From the NCBI GenBank assembly GCA_016719535.1, contig JADJYX010000013.1, positions 186,001 through 250,000 on the forward strand: a stretch of DNA of 64,000 nucleotides, in the 5' to 3' direction. This DNA is from Rubrivivax sp. Lineage in GTDB: Bacteria > Pseudomonadota > Gammaproteobacteria > Burkholderiales > Burkholderiaceae_C. Positions 49,005 through 57,907 of the stretch are shown in pieces. Numbering within the stretch: the first letter of the stretch is position 1; every line of letters starts with the position of its first letter. Under the pieces are notes generated by a model. That model did no database searches and had not been told where the DNA came from. It saw only the letters and a program-made list of their open reading frames with translations. The translations under genes were made by a program, and so were the position numbers.

Positions 49005-50912
49005 TCAGGTTCCGATGGCGCCACCGTCGCTGCGCCGGATCACCACCGTGGCCGAACGCGGGCGGCCATCGGGCCGGTAGTCGGGCCAGTTGGAGAAGCG
49101 GCGCGGCTGTGTCGGGTCGCTGCGGTCGCTGGGTGTCTCGCCGGGGTGCTGGATGTTGACGAACATGGTGCGCATGTCGGGCGTCCAGGTGACGCCGGTG
49201 ACTTCGCAATTGATGGGCCCGGTGAGAAAGCGCCGCGTCTGGCCGGTCCTCACGTCGCAGGCCAGCATCTGGTTGCTGCCGATGTTGACGAGTTCGCCCT
49301 TGTGCATCTGCGTGGCGTGGGCATCGGTCTGGATCCACAGCGTGCCCGCGGGGTCGAAGGCGATGCCGTCGGGGCAGGCATAGAGGTCGCCCTGGATGTT
49401 GCCCCTGGCCTCGGGCCGCGCATTGGCCGGGTCGCCGGCGAGCACGAGGTGGTTCCAGGCGAAGCCGATGCCGTCGAAGTCACCGTCCTCCTTCCAGCGG
49501 ATGATGTGCCCGAAGGCATTGCCGGCGCGCGGGTTGGCCGCGTCCACGCCCGGCTGGCCGGGCGCGCCGCGCGCGCTGTTGTTGGTGAGCGTGCAGTAGA
49601 CCTCGCCGCTGTCCGGATCGATGGCCAGCCACTCGGGACGGTCCATCTTGGTGGCGCCCAGCAGGTCGCTGGCCTGGCGCGCCTTGATCAGCACCTCGCC
49701 CTCGTCGGCAAAGCCGTTGGCAGGCGTCAGCGGGCCCTGGCCGTGCACCAGCGGCAGCCAGTGGCCGCGGCCGTCGGCGTCGAAGCGCGCCACGTGCAGC
49801 GTGCCGTGGTCCAGCAGCTCGGCGTTGGCCTTGGCCCCACCGGGCCGGATGCGGTCGCGGCTGACAAATTTGTAGATGTATTCGAAGCGTGCGTCCTCGC
49901 CGCTGTAGACCACGGCCCGGCCGTCCTTCGTCACCGCCACCCAGGCGCCTTCGTGCGCGGCGCGGCCGAGCGCGGTGCGCTTGACCGGCGTGCTGGTCGG
50001 GTCCATCGGGTCGATCTCGACCACCCAGCCGAAGCGGTGGAATTCGTTGGGGTGCTTGCGCGCGTCCCAGCGTTCGTCGGTGCGCCACCAGGGATAGAAG
50101 GCCGTCTTGCGCAGGCCCCAGCGGCGCTGGTCGGCGGTGAGGTTGTCGCCGCCCTCGAAGTAATAGGCCCAGTTTTCCTCGCCCGACAGGTAGGTGCCCC
50201 AGGGCGTCTTGCCGCTGGCGCAGTTGTTCAGCGTGCCCAGCACGACGCGGCCCGTGGGGTCGGCGGCGGTGCGCATCAGCGGATGGCCGGCCGCCGGCCC
50301 GCCCACCGCAAAGGGCGTGGCGGCGGTGAAGCGGCGCGCATAGCGCGACGGGCGCACCATCTGCCAGCGGCCGTCCTTCTGTTCGATCTCGATCACCGCG
50401 ACGCCGTGCGCGGCCTGCGACTTGCGCGTCTTCTCGGCCGTCCAGTCCTTCATGCCGTCGGGGTGCAGCAGGCCGTCGTCGGCATATTCGTGGTTCAGGG
50501 CCAGCAAGCCGCGGCGGCTGCCGTCCAGCGGGTAGTAGTGGATGCCGTCGTGGTGCATGCCCATCTGCACCGCCTGGTCGACGGCGCTGTTGCTGGCATC
50601 GGGTTTCCAGGCCGGCATGTGGCCGGGCACGCCGATCGGCTCGCCCCAGGCGGCGATGACGTCGGCGACATAGCCCTTGGGCACGGTGAGCGCGTCGGTG
50701 CGGCCGATCGGGATGCCCTCGAAACCGATGCGCGCGCCCGCCGGCGCGCCCGCGCCCGTGGCGCAGCCGGCCAGCCAGGGCGTGAACAGCGCCGACGCCG
50801 CCGCGCCCAGCGACAGCTGCAGCACCGTGCGCCGCTGCGGCACCGACACCTCGTGGATGCTCGGGTTGGCGCTGCGGTTGCTGTCTTCCATCCGGTCGAA
50901 GTCCTTGGCCAT
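49005..50912 (-). CDS. PhoX-family (DUF839) secreted phosphatase
   Basis: A 635-residue protein of the PhoX alkaline phosphatase family, an iron/calcium-dependent phosphomonoesterase usually exported by the Tat pathway. The N-terminus carries a Tat-like motif PQRRTVLQLSLGAAASALFT near 25-44 and a possible lipobox LAGC. Metal- and substrate-site blocks are LALNHEYADDGLLHPDGMKD, GTLNNCASGKTPWGTYLSGE with ENW, RTALGRAAHEGAWV, and the C-terminal FLTGPINCEVTGVTWTPDMR followed by FVNIQHPGE. The ATG at 50912 has AGGAGG in front. It would release phosphate from organophosphates; a role in the nucleotide-salvage pathway of the window is possible but only by guess. Confidence 0.9.
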   Translation of the reverse strand: MAKDFDRMEDSNRSANPSIHEVSVPQRRTVLQLSLGAAASALFTPWLAGCATGAGAPAGARIGFEGIPIGRTDALTVPKGYVADVIAAWGEPIGVPGHMPAWKPDASNSAVDQAVQMGMHHDGIHYYPLDGSRRGLLALNHEYADDGLLHPDGMKDWTAEKTRKSQAAHGVAVIEIEQKDGRWQMVRPSRYARRFTAATPFAVGGPAAGHPLMRTAADPTGRVVLGTLNNCASGKTPWGTYLSGEENWAYYFEGGDNLTADQRRWGLRKTAFYPWWRTDERWDARKHPNEFHRFGWVVEIDPMDPTSTPVKRTALGRAAHEGAWVAVTKDGRAVVYSGEDARFEYIYKFVSRDRIRPGGAKANAELLDHGTLHVARFDADGRGHWLPLVHGQGPLTPANGFADEGEVLIKARQASDLLGATKMDRPEWLAIDPDSGEVYCTLTNNSARGAPGQPGVDAANPRAGNAFGHIIRWKEDGDFDGIGFAWNHLVLAGDPANARPEARGNIQGDLYACPDGIAFDPAGTLWIQTDAHATQMHKGELVNIGSNQMLACDVRTGQTRRFLTGPINCEVTGVTWTPDMRTMFVNIQHPGETPSDRSDPTQPRRFSNWPDYRPDGRPRSATVVIRRSDGGAIGT

Positions 50913-51050
50913 CGTGTCCTCCTGCTGGTCGTCGGCGGCGGCGGCGCCAAGCATAGCGGCGCGGCTGCAGCCCCCGCCCGCCCGGGCGTGCCCCGATTCC
51001 CCGCCGCGGCCGCCGCAGTTAGGGTGAGGGTTCCGCTGCCCACCGAGCCC

Positions 51051-52649
51051 ATGCCGATGATCCCCGCCGCCCTGCACCGACAGACCCTGGCCGACCTGCT
51101 GCGCCGCACCGCCGCGCGCTGGCCGCACAAGACCGGCATCGTCTGCGGTGATATCCGCTGGACCTGGGCCGAATTCCACGCCATGGTCGAGCGCATCGCC
51201 GCCGGGCTGCACGGTGCCGGTGTCGAGCGCGGCGAGCGCGTGGGCGTGCTGGCGCGCAACTCGCACGGCTTTGCGGCGCTGCGCTTCGCACTGGCGCGGC
51301 TGGGCGCGGTGATGGTGCCGGTCAATTTCATGCTCAATGCCGACGAGGCGGCCTATATCCTCGGCCACGCCGGCGTGAAGCTGCTGGCGGTGGACAGTGG
51401 CCTGGCGCCGCTGGGGCGCGCGGCGGCCGCCAGCAGCACGCACCGCACGGCGATCGAGCGGCTGCTGTGGCTGCCGTCGGAAGACGGCGCGCCGCGCCCG
51501 GCCGACTGGCGCGCGCAGGACCTGGACCTGCACACCCTGGCCGCCACCGAAGGCCAGGCCCCCGAGCCCGCCTTCGGCGAACACGACCTGCTGCAGATCG
51601 TCTATACCAGCGGCACCGAATCGCTGCCCAAGGGCGCGATGCTGACGCACCGGTCGGTGATCGACCAGTATGTGAGCTGCATCGTCGAAGGCGGCATGGA
51701 CGAGAACGACGTCTGGCTGCACGCGCTGCCGCTGTACCACTGCGCGCAGCTCGACGTCTTCCTCGGCCCGGCGGTCTACCTGGGCGCCACCTGCGTCATC
51801 ACCGCCAGGCCCACGCCCGACAACCTGCTGCCGATGCTGCAGCAGCACGGCATCAGCGCCTTCTTCGCGCCGCCCACGGTATGGATCGCGCTGCTGCGCT
51901 CACCGCTGTTCGACGCCGAGAAGCTCGCGGCACTGAAGAAGGGCTTCTACGGCGCGTCGATCATGCCGGTGGCGGTGATGCGCGAGCTGATCGAGCGGCT
52001 GCCGCAGATGCGGCTGTGGAACCTGTATGGCCAGACCGAGATCGCGCCGCTGGCCACCGTGCTCAAGCCCGAGGACCAGCTGCGCAAGCCGGGGTCGGCC
52101 GGGCGCGCGGTGCTCAATGTCGAGACGCGCGTCGTCGACGACGAGATGAACGACGTCAGGCCCGGCGAGGTGGGCGAGATCGTGCACCGCAGCCCGCACC
52201 TGATGCAGGGCTACTTCAACGACCCCGAGCGCACCGCCGCGGCCTTTGCCGGTGGCTGGTTTCACAGCGGCGACCTCGCCACCATCGACGACGAGGGCTA
52301 TATCAGCGTCGTCGACCGCAAGAAGGACATGATCAAGACCGGCGGCGAGAATGTCGCCAGCCGCGAGGTGGAAGAGGCGCTGTACCGGCTGGACGGCGTC
52401 AGCGAGGTGGCGGTGGTCGGCCTGCCGCACCCGCGCTGGATCGAGGCGGTGACCGCGGTCATCGTGGCCAAGCCCGGCGCGGCGCTGACCGAGGCGCAGG
52501 TGCTGGCGCATTGCGCGCAGCAGCTGGCGCATTTCAAGGTGCCCAAGGGCGTGGTCTTCGTCGACGCGCTGCCCAAGAACCCCAGCGGCAAGCTGCTCAA
52601 GCGCGAGCTGCGCCAGCACCATGCGGCGCTGTTCGAGGCGCGGACGTGA
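51051..52649 (+). CDS. Acyl-CoA synthetase (AMP-forming fatty-acid/aryl-CoA ligase)
   Basis: A 532-residue ANL-superfamily ligase making acyl-AMP and then acyl-CoA. Motifs in order: P-loop YTSGTESLPKGAM near 183-195, LPLYHCAQ near 226-233, LYGQTEIAPLAT near 325-336, GWFHSGDLATIDDEGYISVV near 401-420 with the hinge RKKD, and the C-terminal catalytic Lys in PKNPSGKLLKREL near 511-523. It likely supplies the acyl-CoA that the dehydrogenase/hydratase cluster uses; chain length or ring preference is unknown. Its 3' end overlaps the converging fatty acid hydroxylase gene by about 50 bases. The ATG at 51051 follows a GAG; an in-frame ATG six bases downstream is the alternative. Confidence 0.92.
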   Translation: MPMIPAALHRQTLADLLRRTAARWPHKTGIVCGDIRWTWAEFHAMVERIAAGLHGAGVERGERVGVLARNSHGFAALRFALARLGAVMVPVNFMLNADEAAYILGHAGVKLLAVDSGLAPLGRAAAASSTHRTAIERLLWLPSEDGAPRPADWRAQDLDLHTLAATEGQAPEPAFGEHDLLQIVYTSGTESLPKGAMLTHRSVIDQYVSCIVEGGMDENDVWLHALPLYHCAQLDVFLGPAVYLGATCVITARPTPDNLLPMLQQHGISAFFAPPTVWIALLRSPLFDAEKLAALKKGFYGASIMPVAVMRELIERLPQMRLWNLYGQTEIAPLATVLKPEDQLRKPGSAGRAVLNVETRVVDDEMNDVRPGEVGEIVHRSPHLMQGYFNDPERTAAAFAGGWFHSGDLATIDDEGYISVVDRKKDMIKTGGENVASREVEEALYRLDGVSEVAVVGLPHPRWIEAVTAVIVAKPGAALTEAQVLAHCAQQLAHFKVPKGVVFVDALPKNPSGKLLKRELRQHHAALFEART

Positions 52650-53700
52650 GCCGCGCCACGCCGCTGAGCAGCGCCACCACCCCCAGCCCCACGGCCACGC
52701 CCTGCGCGGCCGGCCACTGGTGCACGTGCCACAGCAGCACGCTGGTGACGGCCAGCGCGGCGACGAAGAGCAGGGCCGCGGCCGCCAGCCGCAGCGGCTG
52801 CTGCGGCGGGTCATAACGTTCCACGCGCGCCAGCTCGAAGGCCGGCTTCGGAAACCGCGCCGCCACGTCGGGCGGCCGCCAGCCCGGCGGCTTCAGCCAC
52901 ACGCGCAGCCGGTCGGCCCAGCGCGTGGCGCGGCGGCTGTCGGTCCAGAGGTCGCGGTAGACCTGCACATTGGCGGCAATCGGGTCCCAGCTGCGCAGCG
53001 GCGAACGCGTGCCGTAGACGCAGGGCTCGGCCTCGTCCTCGTCGGCGAAGCTGCCGAACAGGCGGTCCCAGACGATCAGGATGCCGCCGTAGTTGCGGTC
53101 CAGGTAGCGGTCGTTCACCGCATGGTGCACGCGGTGGTTGCTGGGGCTGCAGAACCAGCGGTCGAACCAGCCGAGCCTGCCGACCTGCTGCGTGTGCACC
53201 CAGAACTGGTAGAGCAGGTCGATCAGCGCCACGGTGCCAAAGACCAGCGGCGGTACGCCGATCAAGGCCAGCGGCAGGTAGAACACCCAGCTGGTGAGAA
53301 AGCCGCTGCCGGTCTGGCGCAGCGCGGTGGACAGGTTGTAGTCCTCGCTCTGGTGGTGCACCGCATGCGCCGCCCAGCCCAGCGCCACGCGGTGGCCGAA
53401 GCGGTGGTACCCGTAGTAGAGGAAGTCGTAGCCGATCAGCGCCCCGACCCACACCCACCAGGCGTCGGCCGGCAGCCGCTGCAGCGCCAGGTGCTCGAAG
53501 GCCAGCGCATAGAAGCCGATGCCGAACAGCCGCGTGCCCACCGCCACCAGCTGGTTGACCATGCCCAGTCCGATGCTGGCCATGGCGTCGGGCCAGCGGT
53601 AGGTGTTGCGGCCGCGCCAGCGGCCGACGGCATATTCGGCCACGATCAGCGCCAGGAAGACCGGCGTGGCGAGGACGATGATCTGGGCGCTGGTGAGCAT
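52597..53700 (-). CDS. Fatty acid hydroxylase/sterol desaturase superfamily membrane protein
   Basis: A diiron membrane oxygenase of the FA_hydroxylase superfamily. From the ATG at 53700 the protein is 367 residues; an in-frame ATG at 53766 would add 22. The eight-His ligand set is present as HRFGH near 102-106, HAVHH near 115-119 and HRVHHAVN near 197-204. The segments MLTSAQIIVLATPVFLALIV and GFYALAFEHLAL are membrane helices. The C-terminus has a second hydrophobic pair (LRLAAAALLFVAALAVTSVL and AQGVAVGLGVVALLSGVARL). It converges with the acyl-CoA synthetase and is divergent from the restriction gene. Product type is probably a hydroxylated membrane lipid; regiochemistry is unknown. Confidence 0.85.
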   Translation of the reverse strand: MLTSAQIIVLATPVFLALIVAEYAVGRWRGRNTYRWPDAMASIGLGMVNQLVAVGTRLFGIGFYALAFEHLALQRLPADAWWVWVGALIGYDFLYYGYHRFGHRVALGWAAHAVHHQSEDYNLSTALRQTGSGFLTSWVFYLPLALIGVPPLVFGTVALIDLLYQFWVHTQQVGRLGWFDRWFCSPSNHRVHHAVNDRYLDRNYGGILIVWDRLFGSFADEDEAEPCVYGTRSPLRSWDPIAANVQVYRDLWTDSRRATRWADRLRVWLKPPGWRPPDVAARFPKPAFELARVERYDPPQQPLRLAAAALLFVAALAVTSVLLWHVHQWPAAQGVAVGLGVVALLSGVARLTSAPRTAPHGAGAARA

Positions 53701-53857
53701 CACGGCGGCGAAGGGCCAATGGAGCGGTGATGCGGATTGTGGCCACGGCAGACCCGCGATGACCATAGGGGCCGAACCGCGTGGCCACCGCTACGATCGG
53801 CAGCACCACAACCCGGCATCAGGCTGCATGCCGGCGGCGCCCTGCGGGAGGCGGCAC

Positions 53858-56800
53858 ATGGCCGAGACGTTCTACGAGCACCCCATCGTCAATTCACCCT
53901 ACGAGTACCCGCGACGGCATTGGGAACTCGATGGCGACGGTCAACCCACCAACCGGCTGCTGGACTTCCGCCGACGGTCGGACCTGATCACCCCGGTTCC
54001 CAAGGCGAAGAAGCGCAAGGCGCCGAAGGGCCCGACGGCACAAGCCGAACTGGAGCTGACAGCCGACGACGAAGGCCTCAGCACCGCCGAGCAGAAATAC
54101 GACCCGACGCCGATCATCAACGAGCTGCGCGGCTACGTGGATACCTGGCGTGCGCTGCCCAATCCCTCGCAGTGGCAGGTCACGCCCGAGACCGCCCGCC
54201 TGCTCCAGCACTGGCGTCAGCACCAATTTCAGGGCGTGCGTCCGTTCTTCTGCCAGATCGAGGCCGTGGAGACCGCCATCTGGCTGACCGAGGTGGCGCC
54301 CAAGCTCGGCGCCACCGGCAGGAAGTTCCGCGATCACCTGGCCGGCGCGAACGCGATGTCCAACCCGGACCTGTTCCGCATCGCGCTCAAGCTGGCCACC
54401 GGCGCCGGCAAGACCACCGTGATGGCGATGCTCATCGCCTGGCAGACCGTCAACGCCGTTCGCCATCCGGCCAGCAAGCAGTTCACCCGCGGCTTCCTGA
54501 TCGTGGCGCCGGGCCTGACCATCAAGGACCGCCTGCGCGTGCTGCTGCCCCAGGACCCGGACAGCTACTACGCCAGCCGCGAGCTGGTGCCCGGCGACAT
54601 GCTGGGCGACATCAAGCGCGCGGTCATCGTCATCACCAACTACCACGCCTTCAAGCTGCGCGAGACGCTGGAGGTCACCGCCGCCGGCCGGGCGCTGCTG
54701 CAGGGCCGCGGTGCCCCGCTGCAGACAACGGAGACCGAAGGCCAGATGCTGCAGCGCGTGATGCCCGAACTGATGGGCATCAAGAACGTGCTCGTCATCA
54801 ACGACGAGGCGCACCACTGCTACCGCGCCAAGCCCAAAGAGGAGTCCGAGGCCGAAGTCGACATCGACTCCCTGAAGGGCGACGAGAAGGACGAGGCGAA
54901 GAAGAACAACGAGGCGGCTCGCCTGTGGATCAGCGGCATCGAGGCCGTGAAGCGCAAGCTCGGCGTGCCGGTTGTCTTCGACCTCTCGGCCACGCCGTTC
55001 TTCCTGCGCGGCTCCGGCTACGCCGAAGGTACGCTGTTCCCGTGGACGATGTGCGACTTCTCGCTGATGGACGCCATCGAGTGCGGAATCGTCAAGCTGC
55101 CGCGCGTGCCGGTGTCCGACAACATCACCGGCGCCGACGCACCGAAGTTCCGCAACCTGTGGGACCACATCGGCAAGCGCATGCCCAAGAAGGGTGTGCG
55201 CACCGCCGGCAAGCTGGACCCGCTGGCCCTGCCGACCGAGCTGTACACCGCGCTCGAAGCGCTGTACGGCCACTACGCCGAGATCTTCGACAGCTGGCAG
55301 GCCTTGGGGCTGGAGGTCCCGCCCGTCTTCATCGTGGTGTGCAACAACACGGCCACGTCGAAGCTCGTCTACGACTACATCTCCGGCTTCGAGCGCACCA
55401 TCGAGCACACCGGCCCGAACGGCGAGAAGACCGAGACCCGCACGCTGGAGAACGGCCGCCTCAAGCTCTTCCGCAACTACGACGAGCACGGCCAGAAGCT
55501 CGCCCGCCCGCGCACCCTGCTGATCGACAGCGAGCAGCTCGAGTCGGGCGAAGCGCTCGACCCGGCTTTTCGCGACATCGAAGCCGACACCATCGAGCGC
55601 TTCCGCTGCGAGATCATGGAACGCACCGGCGACCGAGCCGCCGCCGACAAGCTCACCGACGCCGACCTGCTGCGCGAGGTGATGAACACCGTCGGCAAGC
55701 CCGGCAAGCTGGGCGAAGGCATCCGCTGCGTGGTGAGCGTCTCGATGCTCACCGAAGGCTGGGACGCCAACACCGTGACGCACGTGCTGGGTGTCCGTGC
55801 CTTCGGCACGCAGCTGCTGTGCGAGCAGGTGGTGGGCCGCGCGCTGCGCCGCCAGAGCTACATCCTGAACGCCGAAGAGAAGTTCGACGTGGAATACGCC
55901 GACGTGCTGGGCATTCCGTTCGACTTTGCGGCCAAGCCGGTGGTCGTGCCGCCCAAGCCGCCGGTGAAGACGACCCGCGTGCATGCCATCAGCCCCGAAC
56001 GCGACGCGCTGGAGATCCGGTTTCCGCGCGTCGACGGCTACCGCGTCGAGCTGCCGGCCGAGCGGCTGAAGGCCACCTTCAGCGCGAACTCGGGCCTCAC
56101 CCTGACGCCCGACCTGGTGGGCCCGTCCACCACCCAGAACCTGGGCATCGTGGGCGAAGGCGTGAACCTGACGGTGCAGCATCTGGAAGACACGCGCGAC
56201 AACTCAATAGCCTTCCACCTGGCCAGGCACCTGCTGTACCGCAAGTACCGCGACCCGGGCCAGGACCCCAAGCTGCACCTCTTCGGCCAGCTCAAGGGCA
56301 TCGCCCAGGAATGGGTGCGCGACCACCTGACCTGCGCCGGCGGCACCTGGAAGGCCCAGGTGATGCACCAGGAGATCACCGACATGGCCTGCGAACGCAT
56401 CCATGCCGCCATCACTTCACACATCAGTGCCACGCTGGCCGGATCGAACGCCGTGCGCGTGGTGCTCGACCCGTACAACGCAGAAGGCAGCACGCGGCAC
56501 GTGAACTTCACGACTGCGAAGCAGACTCTGTGGGCCACGCAGGGCCCACCGCCGAAGAGCCACGTGAACTGGGTCGTGTTCGACAGCGACTGGGAAGCCG
56601 AGTTCTGCCGTGTGGCCGAGCAACACCCGCGCGTGCGGGCCTACGTGAAGAACCACAGCCTGGGATTCGAGGTGCCGTACCGCCTGGGCGGCACGCAGCG
56701 GCACTACCGGCCGGACTTCATCGTGAAGATCATCGACAAGGACGGCCCGGATGGGAACAGCGGCCACGACGACCCGCTGCATCTGGTCGTCGAGATCAAG

Positions 56801-57067
56801 GGCTTCCGCGGCGAAGACGCGGTGGTCAAGGCCGAGACCATGGCCACCCAGTGGGTGCCGGGCGTGAACGCCCTGGGCCGCTACGGTCGGTGGGCCTTTG
56901 CCGAGTTCCGCTCGGCGCACGACATCGAGGCCGACTTCGCCCGGCTCGTCCAGCGCGCCTGCGAAGACCAGGAGGATCTCGCCGTGGTACGCGAGCGGGC
57001 CAACGAAGTGGCGCTGAGCGAGACCGACTTCGCCTCCCTGCTGCAGCGGCAGCGAGGCGAGCCATGA
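53858..57067 (+). CDS. Restriction subunit of a type III-like system (DEAD helicase plus nuclease, BPTD_3080 family)
   Basis: The 1069-residue protein has an SF2 helicase core: Walker A ATGAGKTT near 180-187, NDEAHH near 314-319, FDLSATPFF and a motif VI region QVVGRALRRQSYI near 665-677, followed by a C-terminal nuclease region with YRPDFIV and HLVVEIKGFRG (PD-ExK-like) near 950-985. The family is annotated as BPTD_3080 restriction endonuclease and normally works with an adjacent site-specific DNA methyltransferase. Here the methyltransferase gene is broken (57569-57907 and 58814-59527), so this enzyme is either idle or uses another partner. The ATG at 53858 has GGGAGG six bases upstream. 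The gene is intact and well conserved along its length. Confidence 0.9.
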   Translation: MAETFYEHPIVNSPYEYPRRHWELDGDGQPTNRLLDFRRRSDLITPVPKAKKRKAPKGPTAQAELELTADDEGLSTAEQKYDPTPIINELRGYVDTWRALPNPSQWQVTPETARLLQHWRQHQFQGVRPFFCQIEAVETAIWLTEVAPKLGATGRKFRDHLAGANAMSNPDLFRIALKLATGAGKTTVMAMLIAWQTVNAVRHPASKQFTRGFLIVAPGLTIKDRLRVLLPQDPDSYYASRELVPGDMLGDIKRAVIVITNYHAFKLRETLEVTAAGRALLQGRGAPLQTTETEGQMLQRVMPELMGIKNVLVINDEAHHCYRAKPKEESEAEVDIDSLKGDEKDEAKKNNEAARLWISGIEAVKRKLGVPVVFDLSATPFFLRGSGYAEGTLFPWTMCDFSLMDAIECGIVKLPRVPVSDNITGADAPKFRNLWDHIGKRMPKKGVRTAGKLDPLALPTELYTALEALYGHYAEIFDSWQALGLEVPPVFIVVCNNTATSKLVYDYISGFERTIEHTGPNGEKTETRTLENGRLKLFRNYDEHGQKLARPRTLLIDSEQLESGEALDPAFRDIEADTIERFRCEIMERTGDRAAADKLTDADLLREVMNTVGKPGKLGEGIRCVVSVSMLTEGWDANTVTHVLGVRAFGTQLLCEQVVGRALRRQSYILNAEEKFDVEYADVLGIPFDFAAKPVVVPPKPPVKTTRVHAISPERDALEIRFPRVDGYRVELPAERLKATFSANSGLTLTPDLVGPSTTQNLGIVGEGVNLTVQHLEDTRDNSIAFHLARHLLYRKYRDPGQDPKLHLFGQLKGIAQEWVRDHLTCAGGTWKAQVMHQEITDMACERIHAAITSHISATLAGSNAVRVVLDPYNAEGSTRHVNFTTAKQTLWATQGPPPKSHVNWVVFDSDWEAEFCRVAEQHPRVRAYVKNHSLGFEVPYRLGGTQRHYRPDFIVKIIDKDGPDGNSGHDDPLHLVVEIKGFRGEDAVVKAETMATQWVPGVNALGRYGRWAFAEFRSAHDIEADFARLVQRACEDQEDLAVVRERANEVALSETDFASLLQRQRGEP

Positions 57068-57081
57068 ACAGCCGGGCTCGC

Positions 57082-57294
57082 CTAAAGGTCTTCGGGCCTC
57101 AGGCCCGTGTGCTTGGCCAATCGGGCCAGCATCTTCGGGCCGATCTCATCGCCGTCGTGAAAGGCGAACACTACGTCGGACCAGCCTTCGCGTGCGAGCG
57201 TCTTGTGGGAACCCGTCTGCCGCTTGACCCGCCAACCCAGGCGGGCCAGCGCCGCAAGCACGTGGCGTGCCTTGGCCGACGGCCAGACGCTCAC
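57082..57294 (-). CDS. hicA: HicA-type mRNA interferase toxin
   Basis: HicA is a small ribosome-independent RNase with a dsRNA-binding-like fold. The 70-residue protein from the GTG at 57294 has the family pattern ARHVLAALARLGWRVKRQTG and the catalytic His in GSHKTLAREGW near 28-38, ending GPKMLARLAKHTGLRPEDL. The start overlaps the hicB stop (GTGA). The pair is on the minus strand, opposite to the restriction genes that flank it, and lies 14 bases after the res stop; here the antitoxin is transcribed first (HicB-HicA order). Confidence 0.88.
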   Translation of the reverse strand: MSVWPSAKARHVLAALARLGWRVKRQTGSHKTLAREGWSDVVFAFHDGDEIGPKMLARLAKHTGLRPEDL

Positions 57295-57500
57295 GCTACG
57301 GCGGGCAGGCTGAAACGGATGTCGAGCGGCTGGGCTTCACCCTGCTCCAGGCGTTCGGCCAGTACGCGCAGCGCCAGGATCTCGGCCTTGGCCATGGCTT
57401 CGGCCGCCGTGGCGCCGTACGCCAGCACGCCGGGCAGCTGCGGCACTTCGGCCAGCCACCGACCATCGTCTTCACGTTCGCATTCCAGTTGGAAATTCAT
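57291..57500 (-). CDS. hicB: HicB-type antitoxin
   Basis: A 69-residue partial-RNase-H-fold antitoxin: MNFQLECEREDDGRWLAEVP, QLPGVLAYGATAAEAMAKAE, then VLAERLEQGE. The core DGRWLAEVPQLPGV is the HicB signature. It lacks the extra DNA-binding domain of long HicB proteins, so it belongs to the short type. Its stop overlaps hicA. The pair sits between the restriction gene and the truncated methyltransferase, and no promoter is obvious in the 68 bases before the divergent methyltransferase fragment. Confidence 0.88.
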   Translation of the reverse strand: MNFQLECEREDDGRWLAEVPQLPGVLAYGATAAEAMAKAEILALRVLAERLEQGEAQPLDIRFSLPAVA

Positions 57501-57568
57501 GGCTGCGCTCCAGGTCTGCCGGCAGTGTACCGGCCGGGCCTGCTGACGCGATCACAGGGAGGGCCCCA

Positions 57569-57907
57569 GTGGCAACCAAGAAGTCCGGAACCACTTTCGT
57601 CGGCGTCGATGCGCTGAAGCACGCCGACGACAAGCGCAAGAACATCCCGACGGCCGAGTACCAGAGCCTGATGGCGGACGAGGCGCGCAAGCCCGTGCAG
57701 GTGGCCTATCCGCGCAGCACGTCGAACGCCGATCACCTGAAGGCCGAGAAGGAGGCACGCAACCACGACCTGGACCCGCAGCTCGTGTGGCGCGGCAAGG
57801 ACGCCCAGGACTGGACCGACTTCCACGGGCACGACCCTGCCTGGGCCAACCGGGGAATCCTGGACGCTATGCGTCTTGTGGGCAGCCCGTCCGGGAGGCC
57901 GGCATGA
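57569..57907 (+). pseudogene. N-terminal fragment of the partner DNA methyltransferase
   Basis: From the GTG at 57569 (AGGGAGG in front) the first 85 or so residues match, from memory, the N-terminus of the site-specific DNA methyltransferases that accompany BPTD_3080-type restriction proteins: TFVGVDALKHADDKRKNIPT and LDPQLVWRGKDAQDWTD. A short block HDPAWANRGIL near 88-98 looks like the family HDxxWxNRxIL segment that precedes the catalytic core, but in the full protein these two blocks are separated by 100 or more residues. The frame then ends after 112 codons. The SAM- and catalytic (DPPY) motifs are absent. So this is a deleted remnant; the C-terminal remainder is at 58814-59527. Confidence 0.75.

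Noticed and set aside
53701..53766. Longer N-terminus for the fatty acid hydroxylase from an ATG at 53766
   Set aside because: The added 22 residues are not hydrophobic or conserved-looking and have no Shine-Dalgarno; kept only as an alternative start.
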